A stretch of 48,297 nt of DNA from Arcobacter sp. F2176. GTDB lineage: Bacteria > Campylobacterota > Campylobacteria > Campylobacterales > Arcobacteraceae. The stretch is from NCBI RefSeq assembly GCF_004116465.1, contig NZ_PDJV01000021.1, positions 1-48,297 of the forward strand, written 5' to 3'. Shown piece after piece: positions 1 to 8,334 of the stretch (position 1 is the stretch's first letter; every line of letters starts with the position of its first letter). The position numbers were made by a program, and so were the translations under genes. The notes beneath the pieces are model-generated. The model did not search any database and was not told the DNA's origin. It was given only the letters and a program-made list of their open reading frames with translations.

Positions 1-2
1 TT

Positions 3-128
3 TTAACAAGTACTGTTCAAATAAGACCTAATAGAAAATTTAAAAGACCATCTCCTTTGGAAGGTAAAAATACTAAAGGTATTAAATCAGCTAATTTTTC
101 CAAGAGGAAGAAAAAAAGTGTTTTTTAA
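3..128 (+). CDS. C-terminal tail of an unidentified protein (5' end outside window)
   Basis: An open frame enters from the left edge and stops at TAA 126-128, giving about 41 residues. The tail is strongly basic (runs such as FSKRKKKSVF at the end) with several Pro and Arg residues. I do not recognise the family. Just downstream lies a GC-richer stretch ending GCACCTGACCCC and a T-run, which recalls the ends of some mobile elements (for example REP-associated tyrosine transposases). A transposase tail is therefore possible but unproven. It runs convergently towards the PARIS-like pair. Confidence 0.35.
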   Translation, partial: LTSTVQIRPNRKFKRPSPLEGKNTKGIKSANFSKRKKKSVF

Positions 129-147
129 AAGTACTGAAGATACTATG

Positions 148-199
148 AAAAGGGGATTCTTGGCTTAACTTAACGGCATTGCACCTGACCCCTTTTTTT
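148..199 (+). terminator. Possible terminator or mobile-element end after the left-edge gene
   Basis: AAAAGGGG (148-155) can pair with CCCCTTTT (189-196) across a 33-nt loop and runs into a long T tract. The loop contains TTAACTTAA and GCATTGCACCTG, unusually GC-rich for this genome. It could be a terminator for the partial gene or the conserved end of a small mobile element. A loop this long makes a simple intrinsic terminator only moderately convincing. Confidence 0.35.
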
Positions 200-279
200 T
201 TGCTTTTTTTTTACCATAATAAGATTTCATTTAAATAGGAGTATCACAAAGAATAGAGATTCATGTGCTAAAGCTTTTT

Positions 280-1221
280 TTAGGCACTTTTTAAATGTTC
301 ATCAAAAAACTTATATAAACATTCTGCAGTAATAGCATGTTGTGTAATTACAGATATTATATTTTCTACTTTAAACTGTAATTTACATTTTCTTTTTTTC
401 TTAAAAACTGTAGAATTTTTTTTATTTAATTCATCAGTTAATTTTCGCAAAAATGCAACAAAAAACTTTAATTCAAATTTACCTCTATACTGACACCCCA
501 AGCTATTAGATTCTTTAAATTTCTCTATTTTTTTCTCTAAAATTTCCATATCAATTTTTGGAGCTTCTGGAAATAATGTATTTTGAATAACATTAATATC
601 CTTTAAATCATCAAAATTACTAATTTCCTGCAAATTAGCTTTAACAATATCTATAAAATATCTTTTTACATTTTCATCAATTGAAAGAAATGTTTTTATA
701 TCTTGTTCAATTTTTATATCATACTGACAAGCAAGCCATGAATTAAAAACCAATAATTCTGCATGAAATTTATTTTGTAAGTTATTAAAAAGTTCTAAAG
801 ATAAATGAAAATCATCATCAGTTTTTTTCATGTCAAATTCATTAATCAAAATTTCTTCCAAAACTTGATGATTGGTATAAAAATTCTCTATACTATAACA
901 AGGGGTGACATATATCTCATTGTTTGTCACATCATTAGAAAAATCTTTATCCATAAAAAATAATGTATGCGCATCTTTATAATGTTGTTCTACTAGTTTA
1001 ACAACTTTTTTAACATTATCTTTTCCTCCACAATCAAAATCTTCATAATCTAGATTATATTTAATTTTAATTCTAGTGCCATAGTATCTCTTATCTTCTC
1101 CTCCTTCAAAAAAACAATATATCATATTAGCATTTTTAGAGTAAGCTACAGTAAATTCAGTATATGCAACATGAGCTGTTTTTCTGTTACTTCTTAATTC
1201 TGTTATTAAATCAATGCTCAT
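280..1221 (-). CDS. ariB: AriB-like DUF4435 (Toprim-fold) effector of a PARIS-type defence pair
   Basis: A 313-aa protein read from ATG 1221, which has AGTGAGAG just upstream; a GTG at 1233 in frame is less well placed. It shows the DUF4435 pattern: FFEGGED around residue 38 (Glu39 as candidate Toprim Glu), GGKDNV near 65-70, FFMDKDF with Asp91/Asp93, then YSIENF near 109-114. In PARIS systems this protein is the effector nuclease held by the ATPase AriA and released when a phage anti-restriction protein is sensed. Its start overlaps the end of the upstream ATPase gene by 11 nt, so the two are translationally coupled. The assignment rests on domain order and motifs. An OLD-like or other AAA+DUF4435 pair is the alternative. 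Confidence 0.75.
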   Translation of the reverse strand: MSIDLITELRSNRKTAHVAYTEFTVAYSKNANMIYCFFEGGEDKRYYGTRIKIKYNLDYEDFDCGGKDNVKKVVKLVEQHYKDAHTLFFMDKDFSNDVTNNEIYVTPCYSIENFYTNHQVLEEILINEFDMKKTDDDFHLSLELFNNLQNKFHAELLVFNSWLACQYDIKIEQDIKTFLSIDENVKRYFIDIVKANLQEISNFDDLKDINVIQNTLFPEAPKIDMEILEKKIEKFKESNSLGCQYRGKFELKFFVAFLRKLTDELNKKNSTVFKKKRKCKLQFKVENIISVITQHAITAECLYKFFDEHLKSA

Positions 1222-2581
1222 CAATACTCTCACTTAAATATGTATTCATTCCTATTGCATATTTATCTAATTCATTATCAAAAATGAAAGGTGAATGTGT
1301 AACAGATAATAATAATTTGCATTTTTTAGATTTAACAATATCAGGTAACAATTTTTTTTGCCATGGCAAGGATAATGAAAGTTCTGGTTCATCAAATAAT
1401 ACTATTAAATTATTTTCTTCCTGCAAATAAATTTTTGAAAATATAGAAATAATTTGTTTCTCACCTGAAGATAATTTGTTTAAAGTTACTATTTCATCTA
1501 AAGCAGTTCTATATAAATCAATATTTACAGAACTTTCATCATATCTGAATTCTTTATCATTTAAATACTCATTACAAACATCTCGAAAAGTTTTAAGTGC
1601 ATCATCAAGATGTTTATGTTGTTCATATATATCAATTAATTTAAATATAAAATAAACCAACTCCCTTTTTTCTTTTAATTCGTTTTTGTTTTGAAGTAGA
1701 TGTAATATTTCATCTCTATCTTTTTTAGATATATTTTTCCCAACTCTATGCAAAATAATCTCAGCTGTTTTTACATCTAATCTATCAATTGCTTTATCAT
1801 TAATTTTTGGAAACCCTTTCAGAAATTGTGATAATATTTCCCCAGTTACTTTTGAAAATCCATTAACCGTCAATTTGGTAATCTCGTTTTCTACCTTTAT
1901 TACTCTGGAAATAACATCTTCCATGCCAAAATGAATTAAGGTATCATCCGCAGTTTTCATGTCATCATCGTCAAGTTCTTCAATATCATCAAAGTAAGTA
2001 TCTGTGGCACCCAAACTATTTAAATCTTCTTCAACTCTCCTATATGTTGGTAAGTATAATATTGAAAAATTTAACATTTCTAAAGTATTCTCTAATTCTT
2101 TAATATTTTCAAATTTGGGTAAATTTATATGTCTATATATCTCACGTACCATAATATCAATAGGTGCAAATCTACGTATTTTGTCTTCTTTAACATATCG
2201 ATTAATTATATTTCTTGCATTTATATTAAAATCATCATAATCAGAATATTGTTTTAATTCATCAAGATTGATATTTTTTAATTCTTCAATAACTTTTGGC
2301 GGTATTCTTAATTTTCTTCCTCTTTTGTTATATTCTAAATATTCTTCTATTTCATACTTGTAAATAGATATATTTTTATATCCTTTAAACTCTAGTTCTA
2401 TTTTTTCAAAATCTATTTGAATTAATTTATGATACATCTTGTTTAATAAAAAATACAATGAATTTAATATTGTCGTTTTACCAAGTCCATTTTCACCAAT
2501 CAAGATTTTTATGTCATATTCAAAATCAATATTAATATTTTTATAACCAAATAAGTTTGTAATTTTAAATCTATTAATCAT
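1211..2581 (-). CDS. ariA: AriA-like SMC/ABC-type ATPase of a PARIS-type defence pair
   Basis: A 456-aa AAA_15/AAA_21-type ATPase. Walker A is GENGLGKTT at residues 29-37. The ABC-like signature LSSGEKQ lies near 370, followed by Walker B with NLIVLFDEPELSLS and a distal His motif SVTHSPFIF. The middle of about 250 residues is helical and charged, as expected for an SMC-like insertion. In PARIS, AriA forms an oligomeric scaffold that sequesters AriB and senses phage anti-restriction proteins such as Ocr. The start ATG 2581 has GAGGAAAT seven nt upstream. It is first in a two-gene leftward operon and overlaps ariB. The neighbouring left-edge gene and lower-GC context suggest accessory DNA. Confidence 0.75.
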   Translation of the reverse strand: MINRFKITNLFGYKNINIDFEYDIKILIGENGLGKTTILNSLYFLLNKMYHKLIQIDFEKIELEFKGYKNISIYKYEIEEYLEYNKRGRKLRIPPKVIEELKNINLDELKQYSDYDDFNINARNIINRYVKEDKIRRFAPIDIMVREIYRHINLPKFENIKELENTLEMLNFSILYLPTYRRVEEDLNSLGATDTYFDDIEELDDDDMKTADDTLIHFGMEDVISRVIKVENEITKLTVNGFSKVTGEILSQFLKGFPKINDKAIDRLDVKTAEIILHRVGKNISKKDRDEILHLLQNKNELKEKRELVYFIFKLIDIYEQHKHLDDALKTFRDVCNEYLNDKEFRYDESSVNIDLYRTALDEIVTLNKLSSGEKQIISIFSKIYLQEENNLIVLFDEPELSLSLPWQKKLLPDIVKSKKCKLLLSVTHSPFIFDNELDKYAIGMNTYLSESIDEH

Positions 2582-2858
2582 TACTATTTCCTCGTATATA
2601 CTATATTATTGAACTATTTATTAATAATATATTATATACATAAAAGTCTTAAATAAATGATATAAATCATGTTTTTTTATTAAGTATTTGTTAATCCTAA
2701 AAATAGCTTATGCTTTTAGACTAAATATATAAAGAATCTATTGAAATAAATTAAAACCATATAAAAATATTAACTTTAAAAGTGATATTCTAAGGAGCAG
2801 ATAGAATTTTTATAGAAAGCTAAGTAGAGGACTATATCCTCTACTACAAAAATTATAT
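2582..2858. promoter_or_regulatory. Intergenic region with probable promoter of the PARIS-like operon
   Basis: This AT-rich spacer separates purH from the leftward ATPase gene. On the minus strand a TATAAT hexamer (2631-2636) lies about 50 nt before the ATPase start and is the best -10 candidate. At 2824-2844 a hairpin GTAGAGGA/TCCTCTAC stands ahead of the purH terminator hairpin and may be a second termination or processing structure. I see no gene here. Confidence 0.4.
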
Positions 2859-2881
2859 GAAAGATTATAAAACAATCTTTC
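2859..2881 (-). terminator. Terminator of purH
   Basis: An 8-bp perfect stem GAAAGATT/AATCTTTC with a 7-nt loop sits 7 nt past the purH stop codon and is followed on the minus strand by ATATAATTTTTG. The T-run is interrupted, so termination may be leaky. Confidence 0.55.
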
Positions 2882-2888
2882 AATCTTT

Positions 2889-4421
2889 TTAGTGTAAGAA
2901 GTGTCGTTTATTACTGAAATACAACGCCATACCAAATTCATCTGCCGCTTCTATAATCTCATCATCCCTAATACTTCCACCAGGCTCAATCACACATTTC
3001 ACACCAGCTTCTTGTGCTGAATCAATTGAATCTCTGAATGGGAAGAAAGCTTCAGATGCTAGAACTGAACCACTTACATCGATACCTAAATCTTCTGCTT
3101 TTCTTAAGGCTGCTTTTGCTGCGTCAACTCTTGAAGTCATACCCATACCAACTGCTACCATTGCTGAGTTTTTTACATAAACTACGCAGTTTGATTTTGT
3201 AAGACTTGCTACTTTGTAAGCTATTTCCATATCTTTTATTTCTTGAGCAGTCGCCGTTCTTTTTGATTTTAGTTCTGAGTTTTTTACCTCATCATCTTCA
3301 ACTTTATCAGCATCTTGATAAACAAATCCACCATCAACTATTTTGAAGTTGAAAGCGTCGTTTGCCATTTCAAGTTTTTTAGTACCTTGTTTGAATAGTT
3401 TGATTCTTTTCTTTTTGTTTAATTCTTCTTCAGCTTCAGGTGTGAAGTCTGCTGCAAAAACTACTTCTAAGAAGATTTCATTCATTTTAACAGCTAAGTC
3501 TAAATCAACTACACCGTTTACTGCAACTACTCCACCAAATGCTGAGATTGGGTCACATCTTAGTGCTTCTGTATAAGATTCTAAAAGAGTATCTTTGATA
3601 GCAAAACCACATGGATTTCCGTGTTTTACTATACATACGGCATTGTCAGTTCCAAATGCTGATGCTATTTTTGCAGCTCCTGAGATATCTCCCATGTTGT
3701 TAAAACTTGCTTCACCTTTTAAAGTGATAAATTTATTTGATAGGTGTTTATCAAATTCATATAATGCACCTTTTTGGTGTGGGTTTTCCCCATATCTTGT
3801 ATCAAATACTTTTTCACCTACGATGAATTGTTTTGCACCCATTCCATTGTTAAATCTTTTGTTCATGTAGTTTGCAATCATAGCATCATAAGCAGCTGTA
3901 TGCTCATATGCTTTTATCATCATATCTCTTCTAAACTCTTGAGTATTTGTATTATTTTTTAGATTGTTTAATACTAAATCATAATCAACAACATCAGTTA
4001 CAATAATAACGCTATCATGGTTTTTTGCAGCACTTCTAACCATCGCTGGACCACCGATATCAATGTTTTCGATAATCTCTTCAAAGTCATCAGTTTTTTC
4101 AATAGTTGCTTTAAATGGATACAGGTTTACACATACTAAATCAATACCTTCAACACCTAATTCTTTTGCTTGATCTAAGTGAGATTGTTTGTCTCGTCTA
4201 TGTAAAATTCCACCATGAATATATGGGTTTAGAGTTTTAACTCTTCCCTCAAAACACTCTGGAAATTTTGTAACTTCGTTTGCTTCAATTACTGCTATTC
4301 CTGCATTTTGTAAAGCTTTATAAGTTCCACCTGTACTAATTATCTCATAGCCTAATTTTACTAACTCTTTCGCAAAATTCTCAACACCACTTTTGTCACT
4401 AACACTGATTAATGCTCTCAA
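2889..4421 (-). CDS. purH: Bifunctional AICAR formyltransferase / IMP cyclohydrolase
   Basis: A 510-aa PurH of normal length catalysing the last two steps of IMP synthesis in the cytosol. The N-terminal MGS-like cyclohydrolase domain starts at once ([16 protein letters not shown]) and includes [13 protein letters not shown] near residues 125-137. The transformylase domain carries the KHGNPCGFA signature and ends in [20 protein letters not shown]. The start codon is TTG at 4419-4421, supported by AGAGGAAT eight nt upstream and by the N-terminus matching the family start exactly. It is monocistronic here, with a terminator directly downstream. purL lies in the same window but in a separate unit. 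Confidence 0.97.
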   Translation of the reverse strand: MRALISVSDKSGVENFAKELVKLGYEIISTGGTYKALQNAGIAVIEANEVTKFPECFEGRVKTLNPYIHGGILHRRDKQSHLDQAKELGVEGIDLVCVNLYPFKATIEKTDDFEEIIENIDIGGPAMVRSAAKNHDSVIIVTDVVDYDLVLNNLKNNTNTQEFRRDMMIKAYEHTAAYDAMIANYMNKRFNNGMGAKQFIVGEKVFDTRYGENPHQKGALYEFDKHLSNKFITLKGEASFNNMGDISGAAKIASAFGTDNAVCIVKHGNPCGFAIKDTLLESYTEALRCDPISAFGGVVAVNGVVDLDLAVKMNEIFLEVVFAADFTPEAEEELNKKKRIKLFKQGTKKLEMANDAFNFKIVDGGFVYQDADKVEDDEVKNSELKSKRTATAQEIKDMEIAYKVASLTKSNCVVYVKNSAMVAVGMGMTSRVDAAKAALRKAEDLGIDVSGSVLASEAFFPFRDSIDSAQEAGVKCVIEPGGSIRDDEIIEAADEFGMALYFSNKRHFLH

Positions 4422-4577
4422 ATTAATTCCTCTGTCGTTTATAATTTTTCGTGATTATACAAAAAAAGTAATTAGGAGTTGCTTTGTATAAAACTGTATA
4501 TTAAATATACATAGTTTCAATTATTGGATGTAGCTTTTTGGATATTATTTATTCTTATTTAATGATAGGATAACTAT

Positions 4578-6395
4578 ATGACTAGCATAGATTTATTATG
4601 GATTTTGCTTTGTGGCTTTTTAGTATTTATGATGCAACTTGGATTTGCACTTGTAGAAACAGGAACTGTAAGGACTAAAAATACTATTAATGTAGCTATG
4701 AAAAATCTTATTGATACTGTTTTTAGTATAATTTTCTTTTGGATTATTGGCTTTGGCATAATGTTTGGAACTGATAGTTTAGGTCTTATAGGTCAAGATA
4801 AATTCTTAATAGATGGACTTAATTTAGAAGAAAATGGAATTTTTTTCTTTCAAGCTATGTTTGCCGCTACTGCTATAACTATCATCTCAGGAGCAGTGGC
4901 GGAGAGAATCAAATTTACTAGTTATATTGTAGTTTCAATTACAGTATCTGCTATTATTTATCCTATATTTGGTCATTGGGCATGGAATGACAATGGTTGG
5001 TTACATGAACTTGGATTTATAGATTTTGCAGGTTCAACTGTTGTTCACTCCCTTGGTGCTTGGATTGGATTGGCTGGAACAATTATTTTAGGTCCAAGAC
5101 TTGGTAAATTTAAAAAAAATGGCAAAATAAAATATTTTGCTCCTAGTAATCATAATTTTATTGTATTTGGTGTATTTATTTTATTTTTTGCTTGGTTTGG
5201 TTTCAATGCAGGAAGTCTTTTAAAATTTAATTTTTCTGTAACTTCAATTTTATTAAATACCCTTCTATCAGCTGTCTTTGGTGGATTTGGTGCTTGGACT
5301 ATAACTTTATATAATAAAGAAAAAGTTGATGTTGAACTATTTAGTTTTGGAATTATTGCAGGATTAGTAGGAATTACAGCAGGTTGTTATGAATTAACTA
5401 TAGCACAATCTGCATTTGTAGGTTTTATATCTGCTTATGTGATGCACTATAGCGATCAATTTTTAATAAAAAAACTTAAAGTAGATGATCCTCTAAGTGT
5501 TGTTAGTATCCATGGTTTTGTAGGAGCATGGGGAACAATTGCTGTTGGGCTATTGGGAAAACTTCCAGAAGGTTTTACTAGAGTACATTTTATTTATATA
5601 CAAACACTAGGAGTATTGGTTGCTTTTGTTTTTGCATTTTCTTTAGGGCTTATTTTATTTTACTTTTTATATAGAATAAACTTATTAAGAGTTAGTAAAA
5701 AACATGAAGTTTTGGGATTAAATAGAAGTGAACATAATGCAAAACTTCCTTGGGTTGATACTATTGAAAGTATTGTAAATATAATGAAAACTGGAAATCT
5801 TCAGAAAAAGATCCATGAAGAAAGAGATACAGAAGTAGGAATAGTAGCTAAATTTTTCAACCATCTTTTAGTGATTTTAAGAGATAAAAATGCAAAACTC
5901 ACTACCACAAATAATAACTTGCGAACAAAAGCATATAATGATGCATTAACAGGTATTCATAATAGAAGAGGTCTACAAGAGAGAATAAAAGATAAAATCC
6001 TAAATTTCAATTATTGTCTTGTAATAATTGATATAGACAAGTTTAAATTGGTAAATGATACCTATGGACATGATGTAGGAGATGAGATTTTAAAAGAATT
6101 AGCAAATACTGTTTCAAAAAAAATAAGACAAAATGACATTTTTGCAAGATGGGGTGGAGAAGAGTTTGTTTTATTACTAAAAACAAAAGATTTACAAGTT
6201 GCCGAAAATATTGCAGAGAAACTCAGAATTGATATATCAAAAACTGAATTTCCTACTGTAAAACATATAACTGCATCTTTTGGAATAAGCAGTTTCAAAA
6301 GTTCAGAACAAAGCTTCGATGAAGTATTCAAAAATGCAGATAAAGCTTTATATCAAGCAAAAGAAAATGGAAGAAATAGAGTATTTACCTTTTAA
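4578..6395 (+). CDS. Ammonium channel (Amt) fused to a GGDEF diguanylate cyclase
   Basis: A 605-aa fusion. Residues 1-375 are an Amt/MEP/Rh channel with about 11 membrane segments, the family motif TVVHSLGAWIG (first pore His) and SIHGFVGAWGT (second pore His). A HAMP-like coiled linker (about 390-450) leads to a GGDEF domain starting at DALTGIHNRRGL. The active site is GGEEF at 526-530. An inhibitory I-site RQND (517-520) sits exactly five residues upstream, so product-inhibited c-di-GMP synthesis is likely. The architecture suggests an ammonium sensor or transceptor that controls c-di-GMP. Amt domains fused to signalling modules are known in other bacteria. No glnK/glnB neighbour is present. 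The start ATG has AGGATA upstream. Confidence 0.93.
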   Translation: MTSIDLLWILLCGFLVFMMQLGFALVETGTVRTKNTINVAMKNLIDTVFSIIFFWIIGFGIMFGTDSLGLIGQDKFLIDGLNLEENGIFFFQAMFAATAITIISGAVAERIKFTSYIVVSITVSAIIYPIFGHWAWNDNGWLHELGFIDFAGSTVVHSLGAWIGLAGTIILGPRLGKFKKNGKIKYFAPSNHNFIVFGVFILFFAWFGFNAGSLLKFNFSVTSILLNTLLSAVFGGFGAWTITLYNKEKVDVELFSFGIIAGLVGITAGCYELTIAQSAFVGFISAYVMHYSDQFLIKKLKVDDPLSVVSIHGFVGAWGTIAVGLLGKLPEGFTRVHFIYIQTLGVLVAFVFAFSLGLILFYFLYRINLLRVSKKHEVLGLNRSEHNAKLPWVDTIESIVNIMKTGNLQKKIHEERDTEVGIVAKFFNHLLVILRDKNAKLTTTNNNLRTKAYNDALTGIHNRRGLQERIKDKILNFNYCLVIIDIDKFKLVNDTYGHDVGDEILKELANTVSKKIRQNDIFARWGGEEFVLLLKTKDLQVAENIAEKLRIDISKTEFPTVKHITASFGISSFKSSEQSFDEVFKNADKALYQAKENGRNRVFTF

Positions 6396-6482
6396 ATTAA
6401 GCTTAAAAAATCTGATATCATATTAATCATATTTATGCTATACTAGTACTTACTAACAAAAATTTCACTACTTAAAAAACAA

Positions 6483-6533
6483 CTATTTATTAGCTGTAAT
6501 ATTAAATATAAAACCTATTTACTAGCAATATTA
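6483..6533 (+). repeat. Imperfect direct repeat upstream of the ATP-grasp gene
   Basis: CTATTTATTAGCTGTAATAT (from 6483) recurs as CTATTTACTAGCAATATTA (from 6515), 32 bp apart or about three helical turns. It lies 46-96 bp before the ATP-grasp start. This spacing would suit two sites for one regulator on the same DNA face, but no regulator is identified. Confidence 0.35.
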
Positions 6534-6578
6534 CCCTAGCAAAAGTTTTAAATTATAAAAAACAAAAGGGGAAAATGA

Positions 6579-7562
6579 ATGAAGATAGAGATTATAACTG
6601 CTGTAAATGAAAACCTAAAAGAGAATGGCTTTGGTACTTTAGCTGTTTGTACAAATATATTAAATACTTTAAAAATCTCATATGACAATGCCAGAATGAA
6701 TATCTGTAAAAGTGAGGAAGACTTAGAAAAAGTACTAAAAAGAAAACCTGACTTAATTATTTTAGCAGTTAAATATATTGAACTAAAAAACAAATCCAAT
6801 ATTTTATTGTGTGAATATTTTAAAAAACATAATATAAACTATACAGGATGTGAAAAAGATGTATTAAAATATGATTCAAATAAAGCCCTTGCAAAATCAT
6901 TTTTAAGAAGAAAAGGTATAAATACAGCAGACTATTTTATAGCAAATCCAAAAGAATATAAAGAAAAAGAATTTCCAATAGAATTTCCAGTTTTTTTAAA
7001 GCCTGTAAATGCTTCAAATAGTTATGGAATAGATGAGTTTTCATTGGCTAATAATTTTAAAGAATATGAAAGTAAAATATTATCTTTATATACTCAATTT
7101 AAAGAACCAATTTTAGTTGAAAAATACCTCGATGGAAGAGAATTTACAGTTGCTATTATAAAAAAAGATGAAAATGAACTATTAGTAAGTGCAATTGAGA
7201 TATTGGCTAGTAATTCAGAATCTAATCACAATATATTATCAGAAAGAGTTAAAAGAGAAAATAGTGAGAAGCTCTTAGTTATAGAAGATACTATACTTAG
7301 AAGTAAAATTGAGAAAATAGCCCAAGACTCTTTTATTCATTTGAATATAAGAGATTATGGAAGAATTGATATAAAAACTAATAAAGAAGGTGAATGTTTT
7401 TTTCTTGAAATCAATTTAATACCAGGAATGAATGAGAGAAGTGATTATTTTCCAAGAGCATTTAAACTAACTCAAGATATAAATTATGACAAAGTTTTAG
7501 AGATGATGGTTGATAGTGCAAAAAAAAGAGTTTCTTCAATAGAAACTAATTGTCTCAAATAA
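6579..7562 (+). CDS. ATP-grasp ligase related to D-alanine--D-alanine ligase
   Basis: A 327-aa ATP-grasp protein. The N-terminal pre-ATP-grasp domain covers residues 1-100. The central region has KSFLRRKGI and FPVFLKPVNASNSYGI (about 130-152), as in Ddl enzymes. VEKYLDGREFTVAI lies at about 185-198, and the metal-binding end is FLEINLIPGMN at about 280-290. These features predict ATP-dependent ligation of a carboxylate to an amine. The sequence differs from typical Ddl in the omega-loop region, and a housekeeping ddl would be expected near the mur genes, so the substrate is uncertain (a dipeptide or amino-acid ligase is possible). The ATG at 6579 has AGGGG upstream. It converges with the next gene, leaving 2 nt. 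Confidence 0.8.
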   Translation: MKIEIITAVNENLKENGFGTLAVCTNILNTLKISYDNARMNICKSEEDLEKVLKRKPDLIILAVKYIELKNKSNILLCEYFKKHNINYTGCEKDVLKYDSNKALAKSFLRRKGINTADYFIANPKEYKEKEFPIEFPVFLKPVNASNSYGIDEFSLANNFKEYESKILSLYTQFKEPILVEKYLDGREFTVAIIKKDENELLVSAIEILASNSESNHNILSERVKRENSEKLLVIEDTILRSKIEKIAQDSFIHLNIRDYGRIDIKTNKEGECFFLEINLIPGMNERSDYFPRAFKLTQDINYDKVLEMMVDSAKKRVSSIETNCLK

Positions 7563-7564
7563 AA

Positions 7565-8275
7565 TTACAAAGAAGTAGTAAGAATTGCTTTACTGGGGTC
7601 ACTTAAAAATTCATAACCATGGTACATGGTATAAATACCAAATATAATTACTAAAATTGCAGCTATACTAATAAAAAGATTTCTTAAGGCAATTTGTTTA
7701 AAAATCCCTACAAAAAAACCTAATGAAAACATTGCAGGAATTGTACTTAATCCAAAAATCAACATAACAAAAGCACCCCATAGAGCACTTCCTGTACTAG
7801 CAGCTGTTATTGCAAATACATAAACAAAACCACAAGGTAAGAGTCCATTTAACATGCCCAATAAATAGAAACTAATAAAGCTATTAGAACCTAAAAGTTT
7901 ACGAAAAGTTTGTTGATAGATTTTTGATTTTGAAACTGAGTGCTCTATACTAGTAAGAAATTTCAATTTGCCACTTAATGATAATCCAACTAAAATCATC
8001 AAAAAACCAGTAATTAAAAGTAATATGCCATTTGTGGTGTGATTAAAAGTTACAACACTTCCAAAATATCCAAAAATAAAACCCAATATTGTATAAGTAA
8101 AAACTCTTCCAAGGGCATATAAGATATGAGATAAAGATTGTTTTACTTTACTCCAAGAGTTATCTATCTTTGTACTTGAATAAGCTACAACTATTCCCCC
8201 ACACATTCCAACACAATGTCCAAAAGAACCCAAAAAGGCAATTGCTATTATAGTTATTATGCTTATATTTTCCAT
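7565..8275 (-). CDS. Sulfite exporter TauE/SafE-like integral membrane protein (UreH/COG2836 type)
   Basis: A 236-aa, roughly six-helix membrane protein. The first helix carries the hallmark HCVGMCGG motif (residues 20-27), placing it in the COG2836 group often labelled 'sulfite exporter TauE/SafE'. A second motif, LLPCGFVYVF, lies mid-protein. The paired Cys-containing motifs resemble the DsbD/CcdA-type membrane core. In Campylobacterota such proteins often accompany cbb3 oxidase maturation or metal handling, but no such gene is adjacent here, so the role is open. The purL terminator lies just upstream of its start. Confidence 0.8.
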   Translation of the reverse strand: MENISIITIIAIAFLGSFGHCVGMCGGIVVAYSSTKIDNSWSKVKQSLSHILYALGRVFTYTILGFIFGYFGSVVTFNHTTNGILLLITGFLMILVGLSLSGKLKFLTSIEHSVSKSKIYQQTFRKLLGSNSFISFYLLGMLNGLLPCGFVYVFAITAASTGSALWGAFVMLIFGLSTIPAMFSLGFFVGIFKQIALRNLFISIAAILVIIFGIYTMYHGYEFLSDPSKAILTTSL

Positions 8276-8310
8276 TGAGTTCCTAATTGTATTAGATTAG
8301 CAGTTTTATA

Positions 8311-8332
8311 AAAAAGGCCAAAAAGCCTTTTT
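8311..8332 (-). terminator. Terminator of purL
   Basis: AAAAAGGC (8311-8318) pairs with GCCTTTTT (8325-8332) around a 6-nt loop, two nt after the purL stop. On the minus strand the stem itself ends in a T-run. The hairpin is near-symmetric and could act in both directions. Confidence 0.75.
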
Positions 8333-8334
8333 CA

